A stretch of 51,944 bases of DNA, from NCBI GenBank assembly GCA_003133325.1, contig PKXA01000104.1, forward strand, positions 1 through 51,944, written 5' to 3'. The stretch is from Acidimicrobiaceae bacterium. Lineage in GTDB: Bacteria; Actinomycetota; Acidimicrobiia; Acidimicrobiales; RAAP-2. Positions within the stretch are counted from its first letter, which is position 1. The number at the start of each line of letters is the position of its first letter. The notes under the pieces are model-generated. The model did not search any database and was not told the DNA's origin. It saw only the letters and a list, made by a program, of their open reading frames with translations. A program made the position numbers and the translations under genes. This document shows positions 23,870 through 33,860 of the stretch, piece after piece.

Positions 23870-24916
23870 GTGGGACGACGCGTACTGATCACCGGCCTGG
23901 ACACCTTCTGGGGAGGGCGCATGGCCCAGGCCCTCGAAGCCGATCCGAACGTGGAGATGATCCTCGGTTTGGGTACCGACGAGCCTAAGGTGCCCCTCGA
24001 ACGTACCGAATTCGTGCGAGCCGACCAGACATACTCCATCTTGAATCGGATCGTGAGGGCCACCCAGGTGGACACCATCGTCCACACTTTCCTCAAGACC
24101 AACTCGGTCGGAATCTCTAGCCGGGTGCTCCATGAGATCAACGTCATCGGAACGCTGAACCTGCTTGCCGCCGCCGGAGCACCGGGTACTTCCGTACGTC
24201 AGGTGGTGGTCAAATCATCCACCCATATCTATGGCGCCTCGGAGAAGGATCCGGCTTGGTTCCGGGAGGAGACCGGCCGCAATGCTCCGGTTCGTACTCG
24301 GCTGGAACGCTCGCTCATCGAAGTAGAAGCATTGGTGCGCGACTTCACCATGGACAATCCCCAGATGGTCGTTTCGGTCCTGCGGTTTGCCCATGTCCTG
24401 GGTACCGACATCCTGACTCCGATCACCACTGATCTGCGTCGCCGACTACTCCCGTGCATCGCCGGGTTTGATCCGCTGGTCCAGTTTGTCGAAGAGGATG
24501 ACGTGGTCCGTTCATTGGAGCACGTCACCCGTCACCGAATTCCGGGAATATTCAACGTGTCCGGCGCGGGCAAACTCCCATGGAGCGAAGTAGCCTCGAT
24601 CGCCGGTGCGTTCCTGTTTCCACTCCCTCCGATCAACCCCCGCTCGTTCGCCAGACCCTTTCGTCTTCTTGGGTTGATCCAGTTTCCGGCAGAGATGGAA
24701 ACCCTGTTGCGTTTCGGACGAGGCGTCGATACCACCCGCCTGACAGAGACCGGGTTCGCCTACCGTTACTCGAGTGCCGGAGCGGTCGAGAGCTTGGCCC
24801 GGGCCAACAATCTGCGCCGAGCGGTCGGGGACAATGAGCCGACCTACCGATACGAACAAGACGTGGAGCAGTTCTTCCAACATTCTCCAGCGGTGGTGCG
24901 GGGAATCGATGGCTGA
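23870..24916 (+). CDS. NAD-dependent epimerase/dehydratase
   Basis: Extended-SDR sugar-nucleotide-type enzyme of 348 aa. The N-terminus RRVLITGLDTFWGGRMAQAL carries a variant Rossmann glycine motif (GLDTFWGG). HEINVIGTLNLLAAAGAPG and KSSTHIYGASEKDP match family blocks. The usual YxxxK is not obvious; the expected region reads TRLERSLIEVEALV, so classical epimerase activity is doubtful. It starts 2 nt after the acyltransferase stop, in one operon. The link to lipid or envelope synthesis is inferred from context. Confidence 0.82.
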   Translation: MGRRVLITGLDTFWGGRMAQALEADPNVEMILGLGTDEPKVPLERTEFVRADQTYSILNRIVRATQVDTIVHTFLKTNSVGISSRVLHEINVIGTLNLLAAAGAPGTSVRQVVVKSSTHIYGASEKDPAWFREETGRNAPVRTRLERSLIEVEALVRDFTMDNPQMVVSVLRFAHVLGTDILTPITTDLRRRLLPCIAGFDPLVQFVEEDDVVRSLEHVTRHRIPGIFNVSGAGKLPWSEVASIAGAFLFPLPPINPRSFARPFRLLGLIQFPAEMETLLRFGRGVDTTRLTETGFAYRYSSAGAVESLARANNLRRAVGDNEPTYRYEQDVEQFFQHSPAVVRGIDG

Positions 24917-25009
24917 CGGCGTGAGCTGAGGACGCCGGCTGCTTGCATGCTTGTGCCGCGGTCGACCACAATCATCCGTCGCAGCAGCCCCGGTAACGGC
25001 GGAAAAGCC

Positions 25010-25837
25010 TCAGTTCCGTGGGTCACGGCGGAACGTGACCCGGAGCCAGGTGGTCCCGATCACCCGGGCGTACTGCAACCCGAAGATGAAATTGCCACCC
25101 TTCTTGGATTGTCCCGACGCCCGCGGATGCCAAATAGTGGGACGTTGCGCGATTCTCCATCCCCGGTGGGCCGCGATGATCACGACTTCTGCAGTCTGAT
25201 ACTGATCTTGACGCAGGTACGGGGTGATGTCGCGGAGCAGTTCGGCACGGAATGCTCGGAATCCATTTGAGCTGTCCGTGATTTCCTGGTGTGTAATGGC
25301 GTTCAGGATCCGGGCGTAGACCCTGACTCCAGCCTGTCGAAACTGGTCGGTTGTGCGGTCGACCCCCAGTCGGCGTGAAGCGATGACAAAGTCGGCTTCA
25401 TCGGCCACCAAAGGCTCGATGATAGTACTCACCTCCGACGGATCGTTTTGCCCATCGGCATCAAGGGTGACGACGAAGCATGCCCCGTGTGCCAAGGCAA
25501 GTTCATAACCGAGTCGGAGGGCGGCGCCCTGTCCGAGATTGACCGGAAGAACGCAAGTGAACACGCCGGCTTCGATTGCTACCCGATCAGTGCCGTCACT
25601 CCCCCCGTCGACAATCACCAATGTCGACACCTCGAGGTCGCCGGCCATGGTCGGCACTTCCTTCAAGACGTCCCCGAGGTTCGCCTGTTCTTCGTAGGCC
25701 GCGATCAACACGAGCACCGGTCCAAAACTCGCCCCGGGGTGTCGTTGCGCGAAATCAGACCGAGCTGCGTTCAGTGCCAGTCGCTGCAGATCAGCTCGTC
25801 GTCTGCCCACGCGCCGTCCAACCACGTGGGTCATCAA
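25010..25837 (-). CDS. GT2 glycosyltransferase, dolichyl-P-mannose-synthase-like
   Basis: GT-A glycosyltransferase of 275 aa. VLVLIAAYEEQANLGDVL is the nucleotide-sugar start, TLVIVDGGSDGT the first acidic loop, and VVTLDADGQNDPSEV carries the DxD-type motif. TDSSNGFRAFRAELL matches polyprenyl-phosphate sugar transferases. It has no C-terminal TM segment. It probably loads a sugar on polyprenyl phosphate for envelope glycans. The start lies 6 nt after the UDP-sulfoquinovose synthase stop, so that product could be its donor; this is inference. Confidence 0.88.
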   Translation of the reverse strand: MMTHVVGRRVGRRRADLQRLALNAARSDFAQRHPGASFGPVLVLIAAYEEQANLGDVLKEVPTMAGDLEVSTLVIVDGGSDGTDRVAIEAGVFTCVLPVNLGQGAALRLGYELALAHGACFVVTLDADGQNDPSEVSTIIEPLVADEADFVIASRRLGVDRTTDQFRQAGVRVYARILNAITHQEITDSSNGFRAFRAELLRDITPYLRQDQYQTAEVVIIAAHRGWRIAQRPTIWHPRASGQSKKGGNFIFGLQYARVIGTTWLRVTFRRDPRN

Positions 25838-25843
25838 TTCGGG

Positions 25844-27106
<1,263 letters not shown>

Positions 27107-27230
27107 TCACCTCGCTATGAGCTCTCCCTGACATGGGGAGCGTGACCAATAGGTCTGGATGGGACAAGGATACCTTGGGATCAATGGTTCCCGAGCCCGA
27201 ACAGAGCATTCTCTCAGTGAATTCCAAGGT

Positions 27231-29453
27231 TCAATCGACGTTCATTGCGTTTTCATCGACCATCGCACGTTCGATGCTTCCGGCCGAAGCGTCAGCAGGA
27301 GTCCACCAATCTGCGAGAGGGTACCGCCCGACGATATGCCGGAGCCATGCAGCGTACGCCACCACGACCACGACAAACGCCAGCGAGACTGCGACTGTGC
27401 CGAACGGCGGATGCCATCTACCTCCAAAGGGACTCAACGGTCCCGCCAATCCGACAGTATACCGGCGCAGGGCATCGAAGAACAGGGCCAGCTCAGAAAC
27501 GACAAGGATCGCCGGAAAGATGACCGCGGCACGCCGGTGCGTCCGATCTGAGAGATATCCCTTGGCTACCGCTCCGGCGGCGACGATGGGAATTCCGGCA
27601 GCCAGGGGCAGCATGTAACGCCCCTGCCATACGAATCCCAAGTTCCGCGCGTTCGCCGCGTCGAACACAATTGGCAATGCCACGGTCAGCACGACCAGAC
27701 AGACCAGTACCCCTACGAACAGCCTCCTGCCAAACAACAGACCAAGTCCCAGAAGCATGAAGACCATGGCGATCCATCCGTAATACGTCACCGCCGGAGC
27801 CGACACATCGAGCCAGCCGAGCACGCCGATCATTTCGCGGATGAATGCGTCAGACAAGCCGAAGCTCGTCGATATGAGACTGGACACGGGAACATGTTTG
27901 GGCGGCAATGGACCTGGCGATAACGCCAGCGGGTCATAACGAATCTGCCACCACACGGTAAAGGCGCAGCTCGCCGCCAGCACTGCGATCCACAGCCTCG
28001 CCACTCGATCTCGGGACAGTTCGATGATCTTGTTCTTCCCGGCCAGGACGACAAGGGCGAGTGCAATGAGTAGCAGCCACAGGGGTGAAAGCCCCCGTAC
28101 CTGGACGAGTACCGATGCAGAGATGCCGACGCGGGCCAACAACCTTCGGTCCGATACGACCGCGTGGTCGGATAACAAAGCAAACCCGGACGCCCACAGG
28201 CAAATGGCCGAACTCGCTTCCAACCCATTGGGGTTGATGGTTCCTGCCATGAACATCACCATTGGGGTAGCGGCGACAGCCACACCCCACACCAACAGTC
28301 GACGTCTTTTGCAAGCGGCGGCCGATTCAAGCGCCGAAGCCAAAAACAGCGCCGATAGGAGACCGCTCACCAATCGCATGAGCCAGATTCCCGTGGATGA
28401 CGGAAACGCAAGACTGGGCAGTCCGACGATGGCGTAGTACAAGGGCTCGTACCGGCCGGCTGCGGTGGCAACCTTGACTTCCCGGGTGGACGGCCCGGGG
28501 GTCGGTGCGCAAGATGCTGGCACCGTTGGATGAGTTCCGAAACAGGTCGGGATAGCTGCCAATGTGGCGAAGACATGGGGGACGCGGACGGTGATCTGCG
28601 ACGACGGACCCAACCGAGTAGGCCGAGCCGGTGTACCGAAGAACTCACCGCGAACAACCGCGGCCGCCTTGACGGTGTGGGCGGGCTCGTCCGGTGAGGC
28701 CATCAACGGGGTCGACAGGCTCCACGCCTCGATCAACAGGAACAGAAGAGCGAAACTGGCCATCCATCGAAGTCGGCGACCTGGTTCCGGGTAAGCGATG
28801 GTGGCCGGCGATGCGACATCCGGCGGTTCACCCAGGACGGACCGGGAGCCTGCATGGCCGCCTCGTCGAAACAACATGAGACCCAGGGCTGGAAATCGGA
28901 CGTGCGACCACCGCCCGGGCCTCTGCGAGGCTTCGGGCGCCACTGCCTCCTCCGTAGCTGTTACCAAGGCAGCAACAACGACATCCTCCGCCGGTGCCCT
29001 TTCGCGTTGTGGTTCCGTGGTGCGTTCGGGCTCGGTGGTGCGTGGTGGTTCCGCCAACCATTCGGGCTCCGCAGTGTCCGCGTCCTCGTCTGCGGCACTG
29101 GACGACGTCTCGGGAGACTGAGGCGTCGTGGCGGTGAGGATCCCGATCTCTTGGGCCAACTTGGTGTTCTTCTCGTTCAGCTGCGCCTGGCCCATCGAGA
29201 GCTGAAAGGTGAATGCGAAAAGAAACAGCACGGCGATGAGCAGAATCAAGTCAGGTGGATAGGCGATACCGACAAAACGGGCCGCCCGGTCGAGTAGATG
29301 AAACGGGAGGGTGGCACTCAAAAAAACCATGGCGAGACTGACACCCAGCCACAACATTCCCGTGTGCTCGCTCAGTCGATGACGCCGCATGGCCCGCACC
29401 GAAAGGGCCAGAAACGCGATGCTCACGACGAGAGACAACCCGAAGAGCCTCAT
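27231..29453 (-). CDS. DUF2304–DUF2142 fusion membrane protein
   Basis: Polytopic membrane protein of 740 aa. Residues 1-110 are DUF2304-like: three TM helices (LSLVVSIAFLALSVRAM, LWLGVSLAMVFLSATLP, LILLIAVLFLFAFTFQLSMG) then QLNEKNTKLAQEIGIL. A ~110-residue charged linker follows (TTEPERTTEPQRERAP). The remainder is DUF2142-like with ~10 TM helices, SPDEPAHTVKAAAVVRGEFF in the first extracytoplasmic loop and WQGRYMLPLAAGIPI late. DUF2142 proteins look like GT-C membrane glycosyltransferases. DUF2304 usually sits next to a GT2 gene as its own protein, so the fusion is unusual. It overlaps the GT2 stop by ATGA. Confidence 0.85.
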   Translation of the reverse strand: MRLFGLSLVVSIAFLALSVRAMRRHRLSEHTGMLWLGVSLAMVFLSATLPFHLLDRAARFVGIAYPPDLILLIAVLFLFAFTFQLSMGQAQLNEKNTKLAQEIGILTATTPQSPETSSSAADEDADTAEPEWLAEPPRTTEPERTTEPQRERAPAEDVVVAALVTATEEAVAPEASQRPGRWSHVRFPALGLMLFRRGGHAGSRSVLGEPPDVASPATIAYPEPGRRLRWMASFALLFLLIEAWSLSTPLMASPDEPAHTVKAAAVVRGEFFGTPARPTRLGPSSQITVRVPHVFATLAAIPTCFGTHPTVPASCAPTPGPSTREVKVATAAGRYEPLYYAIVGLPSLAFPSSTGIWLMRLVSGLLSALFLASALESAAACKRRRLLVWGVAVAATPMVMFMAGTINPNGLEASSAICLWASGFALLSDHAVVSDRRLLARVGISASVLVQVRGLSPLWLLLIALALVVLAGKNKIIELSRDRVARLWIAVLAASCAFTVWWQIRYDPLALSPGPLPPKHVPVSSLISTSFGLSDAFIREMIGVLGWLDVSAPAVTYYGWIAMVFMLLGLGLLFGRRLFVGVLVCLVVLTVALPIVFDAANARNLGFVWQGRYMLPLAAGIPIVAAGAVAKGYLSDRTHRRAAVIFPAILVVSELALFFDALRRYTVGLAGPLSPFGGRWHPPFGTVAVSLAFVVVVVAYAAWLRHIVGRYPLADWWTPADASAGSIERAMVDENAMNVD

Positions 29454-30202
29454 CCCACACTCCGGTGATCGGCGCTGCCAATGAGCAGGTCGACGATCAC
29501 CCGGATCATGTAATACGCCGAGCGAAGCCCAGAAATGCTTGACCGGCCGTACTGGCGCTTCTCCATCTGTACCGGAACTTCTTCGATTCTCAGGCCGCTG
29601 CGGTACGCCAGGACAATGGTCCCGACCTCGGGAAAGTCGGTGGGATAGCTCTCCGTGAACAGTTCGAGGCCCCGACGTCCGACTGCCCTGAAGCCGGAGG
29701 TTGTGTCGGTAAACGATCCCCCGGTCTTCCAGCGCACCAGCACTGCCAACACCCGCATTCCGAATCGACGGCCAGACGGTGACTCGAAGGCGCCCCGGCC
29801 AAGCCAACGCGAACCGACCGTGACGTCTGCCGTTCCGTCGATGAGGGGCTTCAGGAGGCGTGCTGCTTCTGTTGGGTCATGTTGTCCATCGCCATCAATC
29901 TGCATAGCGAACTCGAATCCGTGCCGCAACGCATATTGATATCCCGTCTGAACCGCGCCACCGATTCCCAAATTGATGGGAAGAGAGACGACGGCGGCGC
30001 CGGCCAGGTATGCCTGGATGGCGGTGTCGTCGGTGGAACCGTCATTTACCACCACAACGTGGGCCCCAGGCATCGACTTGTAGGCCGTCTTCACCACATC
30101 GAAAACGGATCTTCCTTCGTTGAATGCCGGGACGACGATACAGAGTTGGCGTACCTGTTGCAGCGTGGTGGCATCAAGACCTAAGGCATTCATTGCCACC
30201 AT
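29450..30202 (-). CDS. GT2 glycosyltransferase paired with DUF2304
   Basis: GT-A glycosyltransferase of 250 aa. QLCIVVPAFNEGRSVFDVV opens the fold, HVVVVNDGSTDDT is the first acidic loop, and FAMQIDGDGQHDPTEAARLL carries the metal-binding motif. TDTTSGFRAVGRRGLELF and VPVQMEKRQYGRSSI are typical of the DPM1/ArnC-like group next to DUF2304. It probably makes a polyprenyl-phosphate sugar. The ATG at 30202 is the likely start; the stop overlaps the next gene by 4 nt, so the two are translationally coupled. Confidence 0.9.
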   Translation of the reverse strand: MVAMNALGLDATTLQQVRQLCIVVPAFNEGRSVFDVVKTAYKSMPGAHVVVVNDGSTDDTAIQAYLAGAAVVSLPINLGIGGAVQTGYQYALRHGFEFAMQIDGDGQHDPTEAARLLKPLIDGTADVTVGSRWLGRGAFESPSGRRFGMRVLAVLVRWKTGGSFTDTTSGFRAVGRRGLELFTESYPTDFPEVGTIVLAYRSGLRIEEVPVQMEKRQYGRSSISGLRSAYYMIRVIVDLLIGSADHRSVG

Positions 30203-30535
30203 GCCATCGGGAGGTATCCCTCTCGAGCCGAGTCGAGTGTTGTCGTCCGACCGGACGCGGCCTGTTCGGTACCAACTCCGTCTTCCCGTGGCAACCGCAT
30301 CCGGTGAGACTAGTCCTCCAGCGATTTGGGGACGCGTTTACCTGGGTTTCGGTTGATCTGCGGGGGTCGGTCTGAACCTGGGTCATACGCCCGACCCGGC
30401 AGACTCGCCTGCTCACCCGGCAGACTCGCCTGCTCACCCGCCTGAACGGAGGTGCTCCGCCTGACCAGCCCGATTCGTCAAGCCACCCTGACCTGCCAGG
30501 CCCAGCTGCCCGAGCCGGGGGTGACGCCGGCCAGT
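30203..30535. other. Gene-free stretch with 21-bp repeat
   Basis: No credible gene. It contains a 21-bp perfect duplication at 30394-30435. Confidence 0.5.
30394..30435. repeat. 21-bp tandem duplication
   Basis: Two exact copies of the unit beginning ACCCGGCAGACTCG, then a partial third. Confidence 0.9.
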
Positions 30536-31162
30536 TCAGGCCTTCTTGAGCCAGTTGGTGAGCAATTCAGTCCGACGGTCGGCCCATTCCTCGGCGGTCA
30601 TGGCGTAGCGGATGTGGTCCTCCCACTCGCCGTTGATCTCGAGGAATCCAAGCGCCACGCCCTCGACCCGAAGTCCCAGCTTCTCCACTACCCGCCGGCT
30701 CGAACTATTGCGAGGGATGATCGCCACTTCAATCCGGTGAAGACCGAGAGTCTCAAATGCGTATTGCAAGACGACGACGACAGCCTCAGGGATCAAACCC
30801 AACCCGGCCAAGTCCTGATCGATCCAGTAGCCCACCGATCCGTTCTGGAACGGACCTCTCTGAATGGAAGAAAGGGTGATCTCTCCCGCGAAACGTCCCT
30901 CCACGAAGAGACCGAAGCCAAAGCCGGTACCGAGCTGACGTTCTCGTTCACGCATAAGGCAACGGCTAGCAAAGCTGGCAGCGTCTTCAGGCGCCAGCGG
31001 TGCGCCCTTGGGCCGTGGCTCCCAGGGAACCAGCCACGAGCGACATCGGTCACGTACCTGGTACCAGGCCTCGTAATCCTTTTCGACCAGGGTGGCCAGC
31101 CGAACCCTCCACCCTGGCAGCTCGAGGGATCGAACAAGCGAGGCCGAAGCGCGCGCGCTCAA
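30536..31162 (-). CDS. GNAT acetyltransferase, RimJ-like
   Basis: Acetyl-CoA-dependent N-acetyltransferase of ~208 aa in the RimJ/RimL group, which acetylates ribosomal or other protein N-termini. GWRVRLATLVEKDYEAWYQV and SWLVPWEPRP are the N-terminal blocks; SVGYWIDQDLAGLGLIPEAV is the CoA-binding region and RIEVAIIPRNSSSRRVVEKL the late helix. The first start is TTG (31162); a later TTG near codon 9 is possible. It lies inside the glycan region but the substrate may be unrelated. Confidence 0.85.
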   Translation of the reverse strand: MSARASASLVRSLELPGWRVRLATLVEKDYEAWYQVRDRCRSWLVPWEPRPKGAPLAPEDAASFASRCLMRERERQLGTGFGFGLFVEGRFAGEITLSSIQRGPFQNGSVGYWIDQDLAGLGLIPEAVVVVLQYAFETLGLHRIEVAIIPRNSSSRRVVEKLGLRVEGVALGFLEINGEWEDHIRYAMTAEEWADRRTELLTNWLKKA

Positions 31163-31336
31163 TGCTCGGCCATCCGCTCTGGCGCTGTCGCCGGCAAAAA
31201 TGAGACAGCGATCCTGTGACCAACATGTCCGTGTTCAAACAACGCCACCGGCGCATCGTAGGCCTATACGCTGTGCCTCACGCCAAACCCAGTAGGGACA
31301 ATCACTACTCGGGGTCATCGGAGACGAACACGCGGC

Positions 31337-33784
31337 ATGCAGGTAGAGAACATGGCTCCGGTATTCACCTCTGCCCGTTTGCGGCTCATCCGAGAGCTGA
31401 ATCGAAGATCACACGAGATTTTTCCGGTCGCATGCATCTTTGTGGCCGTGGTGGCTGCCAATCTTCCGGCCCTGCTTCACCTGGTCACCAGTAATCCCCT
31501 GAACATTGATGCGTATCTGTCCCCGGGCAAGAGCGCCTGGCTGCCGGGCCGACCGTACATCGATCCCAATTCGGCCTTCACCACCCAGGCACTGGGCCAC
31601 CGGGCCACTCTGGATTGGATCCACGGGCACATCCCGTGGTGGAACCCGTTCGAAGGTGTCGGGTCCCCACTTGCCGGGGAGATGCAAAGCGGTGCCTTCT
31701 TTCTTCCAACCTTCCTCCTGGTGTTCCACCAGGGGATGCTGTTTCTCCAAATCTTCCTCGAAACCACTACGGGTTGGGCTACCTACCTCCTGGCGCGGAG
31801 ACTCGGCGTCGGGCGAACATTCTCGATTGCCGGCGGCGTCGCCTTCGGAATGTGCGGAACCTACGCGTGGCTCTCCCATGCGCCAATCCGGCCGATCGTC
31901 CTGCTCCCCCTCTCGCTGTTGGGAGTGGAGCATGCGCTAGCAGCCGCCAGGGAACAGCGCCCCGGTGGATGGCGACTCCTGGGGGTCGCATTGGCATTTT
32001 CGATTTTGGCCGGATTCCCCGAGACCACTTTCATCGACGGGCTCTTCGTGGCGTGGTGGACGGTATTTCGACTTGCCGGGCCGGGCCGAGCCTGCTGGCG
32101 TCCCTTGGTCGCCAAACTGGCGGCCGGGATCCTCGTCGGGGTCGCATTGGCCGCGCCCCTGATTGTGGCGTTTGTCACCTATCTGCCCTCGGCGAACCTG
32201 GGGGGGCACGGCCACGCCTTGGCCCACGCCGGGCTTCGCGCCACTGGTCTCTCCCAACTCATCCTCCCCTACTCATTGGGCCCAATCTTCGGTTTCCGGG
32301 CTGCGGGAGGTGGCATCGACGTCATCTCCGGCCTGTGGGGAAGCGTCGGTGGCTATCTGTCAGCGACTCTCATTGCGGCCGCCCTGGTGGGTCTGGTCGG
32401 CCGACACAACCGAATGTTGAGAGTGGGGCTCGGCGTATGGGCACTCCTCTGCCTGCTCCGCACCTACGGTTTTCAGCCGGTGGTCCACCTGTTCGCCGCC
32501 GTGCCGGCGATCAATGCCACCGCCTTCTTTCGCTACGCGGACCCCTCCTGGGAGTTGGCGGTGGTGATACTGGCGGTATTGGGCCTGGACGACATCGCCT
32601 GTCGTGTCACCAGACGAGGGGTGTTGGTGGGCAGCGCAGTCCTGACCGGGGCCATGGTGGTGTGGGCCGGCATGACGGCCTGGCCGGTCATGGCCCACGC
32701 CGGCACCACCACCCCGGGACACGGGAACCACCAGGTGTACGTGATCTGGAGCATGGCGTTGGCCGGGCTGGTCCTTGTTCTTCTAGTTGTCGGCGGGTGG
32801 CGGGCGGCACGGCGCTCCCGGGCAACGCCCTCACGACGTACCAAGCAGATCAGACGCAGGGGGCGCATCTTTGCCGCAGCCGCGATCTGCGTGGAGTCCA
32901 CCCTTCTCCTCGGCTTCACCTATGCGTCCGCTCCTCCGTCACCGCCGTTGCATCTGGGGTCGGTCACCTGGCTTCAGGCTCACCTCGGTACCTACCGGTT
33001 CGCCACCCTGGGGCCGATACAGCCCAACTATGGCTCCTACTTCGGTATTGCCGAAGCCAACACCACCGATCTGCCCATTTCCTCGGATTGGGTGATCTAC
33101 GTCAACTCAGAGCTCGATACCAACTCCCCCACCCTGTTGTTCACGGGTGCCTCCACCATCAACCGCCAGGCCCAATCACCCGCCGCCGAATTCACATCGC
33201 ATCTGGCCAACTTCGAAGCCATCGGCGTGCGTTACATCGTCACCAACGCAAATGGCCTTGACGTCTTCGGCGCCCGCTTTCCGACCGCTGGCACCGCCTC
33301 ATGGCCCGGCGGCCCACGGGTTGTCTACCACGACAGTTTCGCCGAGATATGGGAGCTCCCAACCCCTGCGCCCCTCTTCTCCCTTGTCGCCGGGTCGCCG
33401 GAGAACTCCGTGGACACCACCTTCGTCGGTGCCGGATGTGCGGTCACCGGTCAAGGATGGGACCAGGCCACCGTCACCTGCTCCCGCCCATCCATGCTCA
33501 TCAGACAGGTCCAGTTCATGCCCGGATGGTCGGCGAACGTCAACGGAAACGCCGTTGCAGTCAACAAGGTCCCGTTCGGGCCGACCGGGCTCTTTCAGGA
33601 GGTGTCGGTGCCCTCCGGAAGGTCGATCGTGCGATTCAACTTCCTGCCCCCCCATGAGACGGCCGCGATTCTGGTCGCCTTTCTCGCCGGGGTCACACTG
33701 ATCGGATCGTTCCCACGCGTGCGGAGATATCGACCCCGCCGACCCCGCCGAACCTACGGACAACACTCCGCTCGTCGGGGCTGA
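31337..33784 (+). CDS. YfhO-like polytopic membrane protein
   Basis: Large membrane protein of 815 aa with ~11-12 TM helices and a C-terminal extracytoplasmic domain. DWIHGHIPWWNPFEGVGSP lies in the first outer loop, where GT-C-type enzymes keep catalytic residues. The end QFMPGWSANVNGNAVAV and GRSIVRFNFLPPHETA is typical of the YfhO family. These proteins add sugars from lipid-linked donors to envelope polymers such as teichoic acid. ATG 31352 is an alternative start with AGGTAGAG upstream. The exact product here is unknown. Confidence 0.82.
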   Translation: MQVENMAPVFTSARLRLIRELNRRSHEIFPVACIFVAVVAANLPALLHLVTSNPLNIDAYLSPGKSAWLPGRPYIDPNSAFTTQALGHRATLDWIHGHIPWWNPFEGVGSPLAGEMQSGAFFLPTFLLVFHQGMLFLQIFLETTTGWATYLLARRLGVGRTFSIAGGVAFGMCGTYAWLSHAPIRPIVLLPLSLLGVEHALAAAREQRPGGWRLLGVALAFSILAGFPETTFIDGLFVAWWTVFRLAGPGRACWRPLVAKLAAGILVGVALAAPLIVAFVTYLPSANLGGHGHALAHAGLRATGLSQLILPYSLGPIFGFRAAGGGIDVISGLWGSVGGYLSATLIAAALVGLVGRHNRMLRVGLGVWALLCLLRTYGFQPVVHLFAAVPAINATAFFRYADPSWELAVVILAVLGLDDIACRVTRRGVLVGSAVLTGAMVVWAGMTAWPVMAHAGTTTPGHGNHQVYVIWSMALAGLVLVLLVVGGWRAARRSRATPSRRTKQIRRRGRIFAAAAICVESTLLLGFTYASAPPSPPLHLGSVTWLQAHLGTYRFATLGPIQPNYGSYFGIAEANTTDLPISSDWVIYVNSELDTNSPTLLFTGASTINRQAQSPAAEFTSHLANFEAIGVRYIVTNANGLDVFGARFPTAGTASWPGGPRVVYHDSFAEIWELPTPAPLFSLVAGSPENSVDTTFVGAGCAVTGQGWDQATVTCSRPSMLIRQVQFMPGWSANVNGNAVAVNKVPFGPTGLFQEVSVPSGRSIVRFNFLPPHETAAILVAFLAGVTLIGSFPRVRRYRPRRPRRTYGQHSARRG

Positions 33785-33832
33785 GGGGGTCGAATTCGGA
33801 GGTCGAGGACCACGGCCCAGGGTTTGATCGCT

Positions 33833-33860
33833 GCCGTCCCGATCAGGCCGTCCCGATCAG
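33833..33860. repeat. 14-bp tandem repeat across a stop codon
   Basis: GCCGTCCCGATCAG twice plus a partial copy; the TGA stop (33857-33859) of the minus-strand GT2 gene lies in the second copy. Confidence 0.9.
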
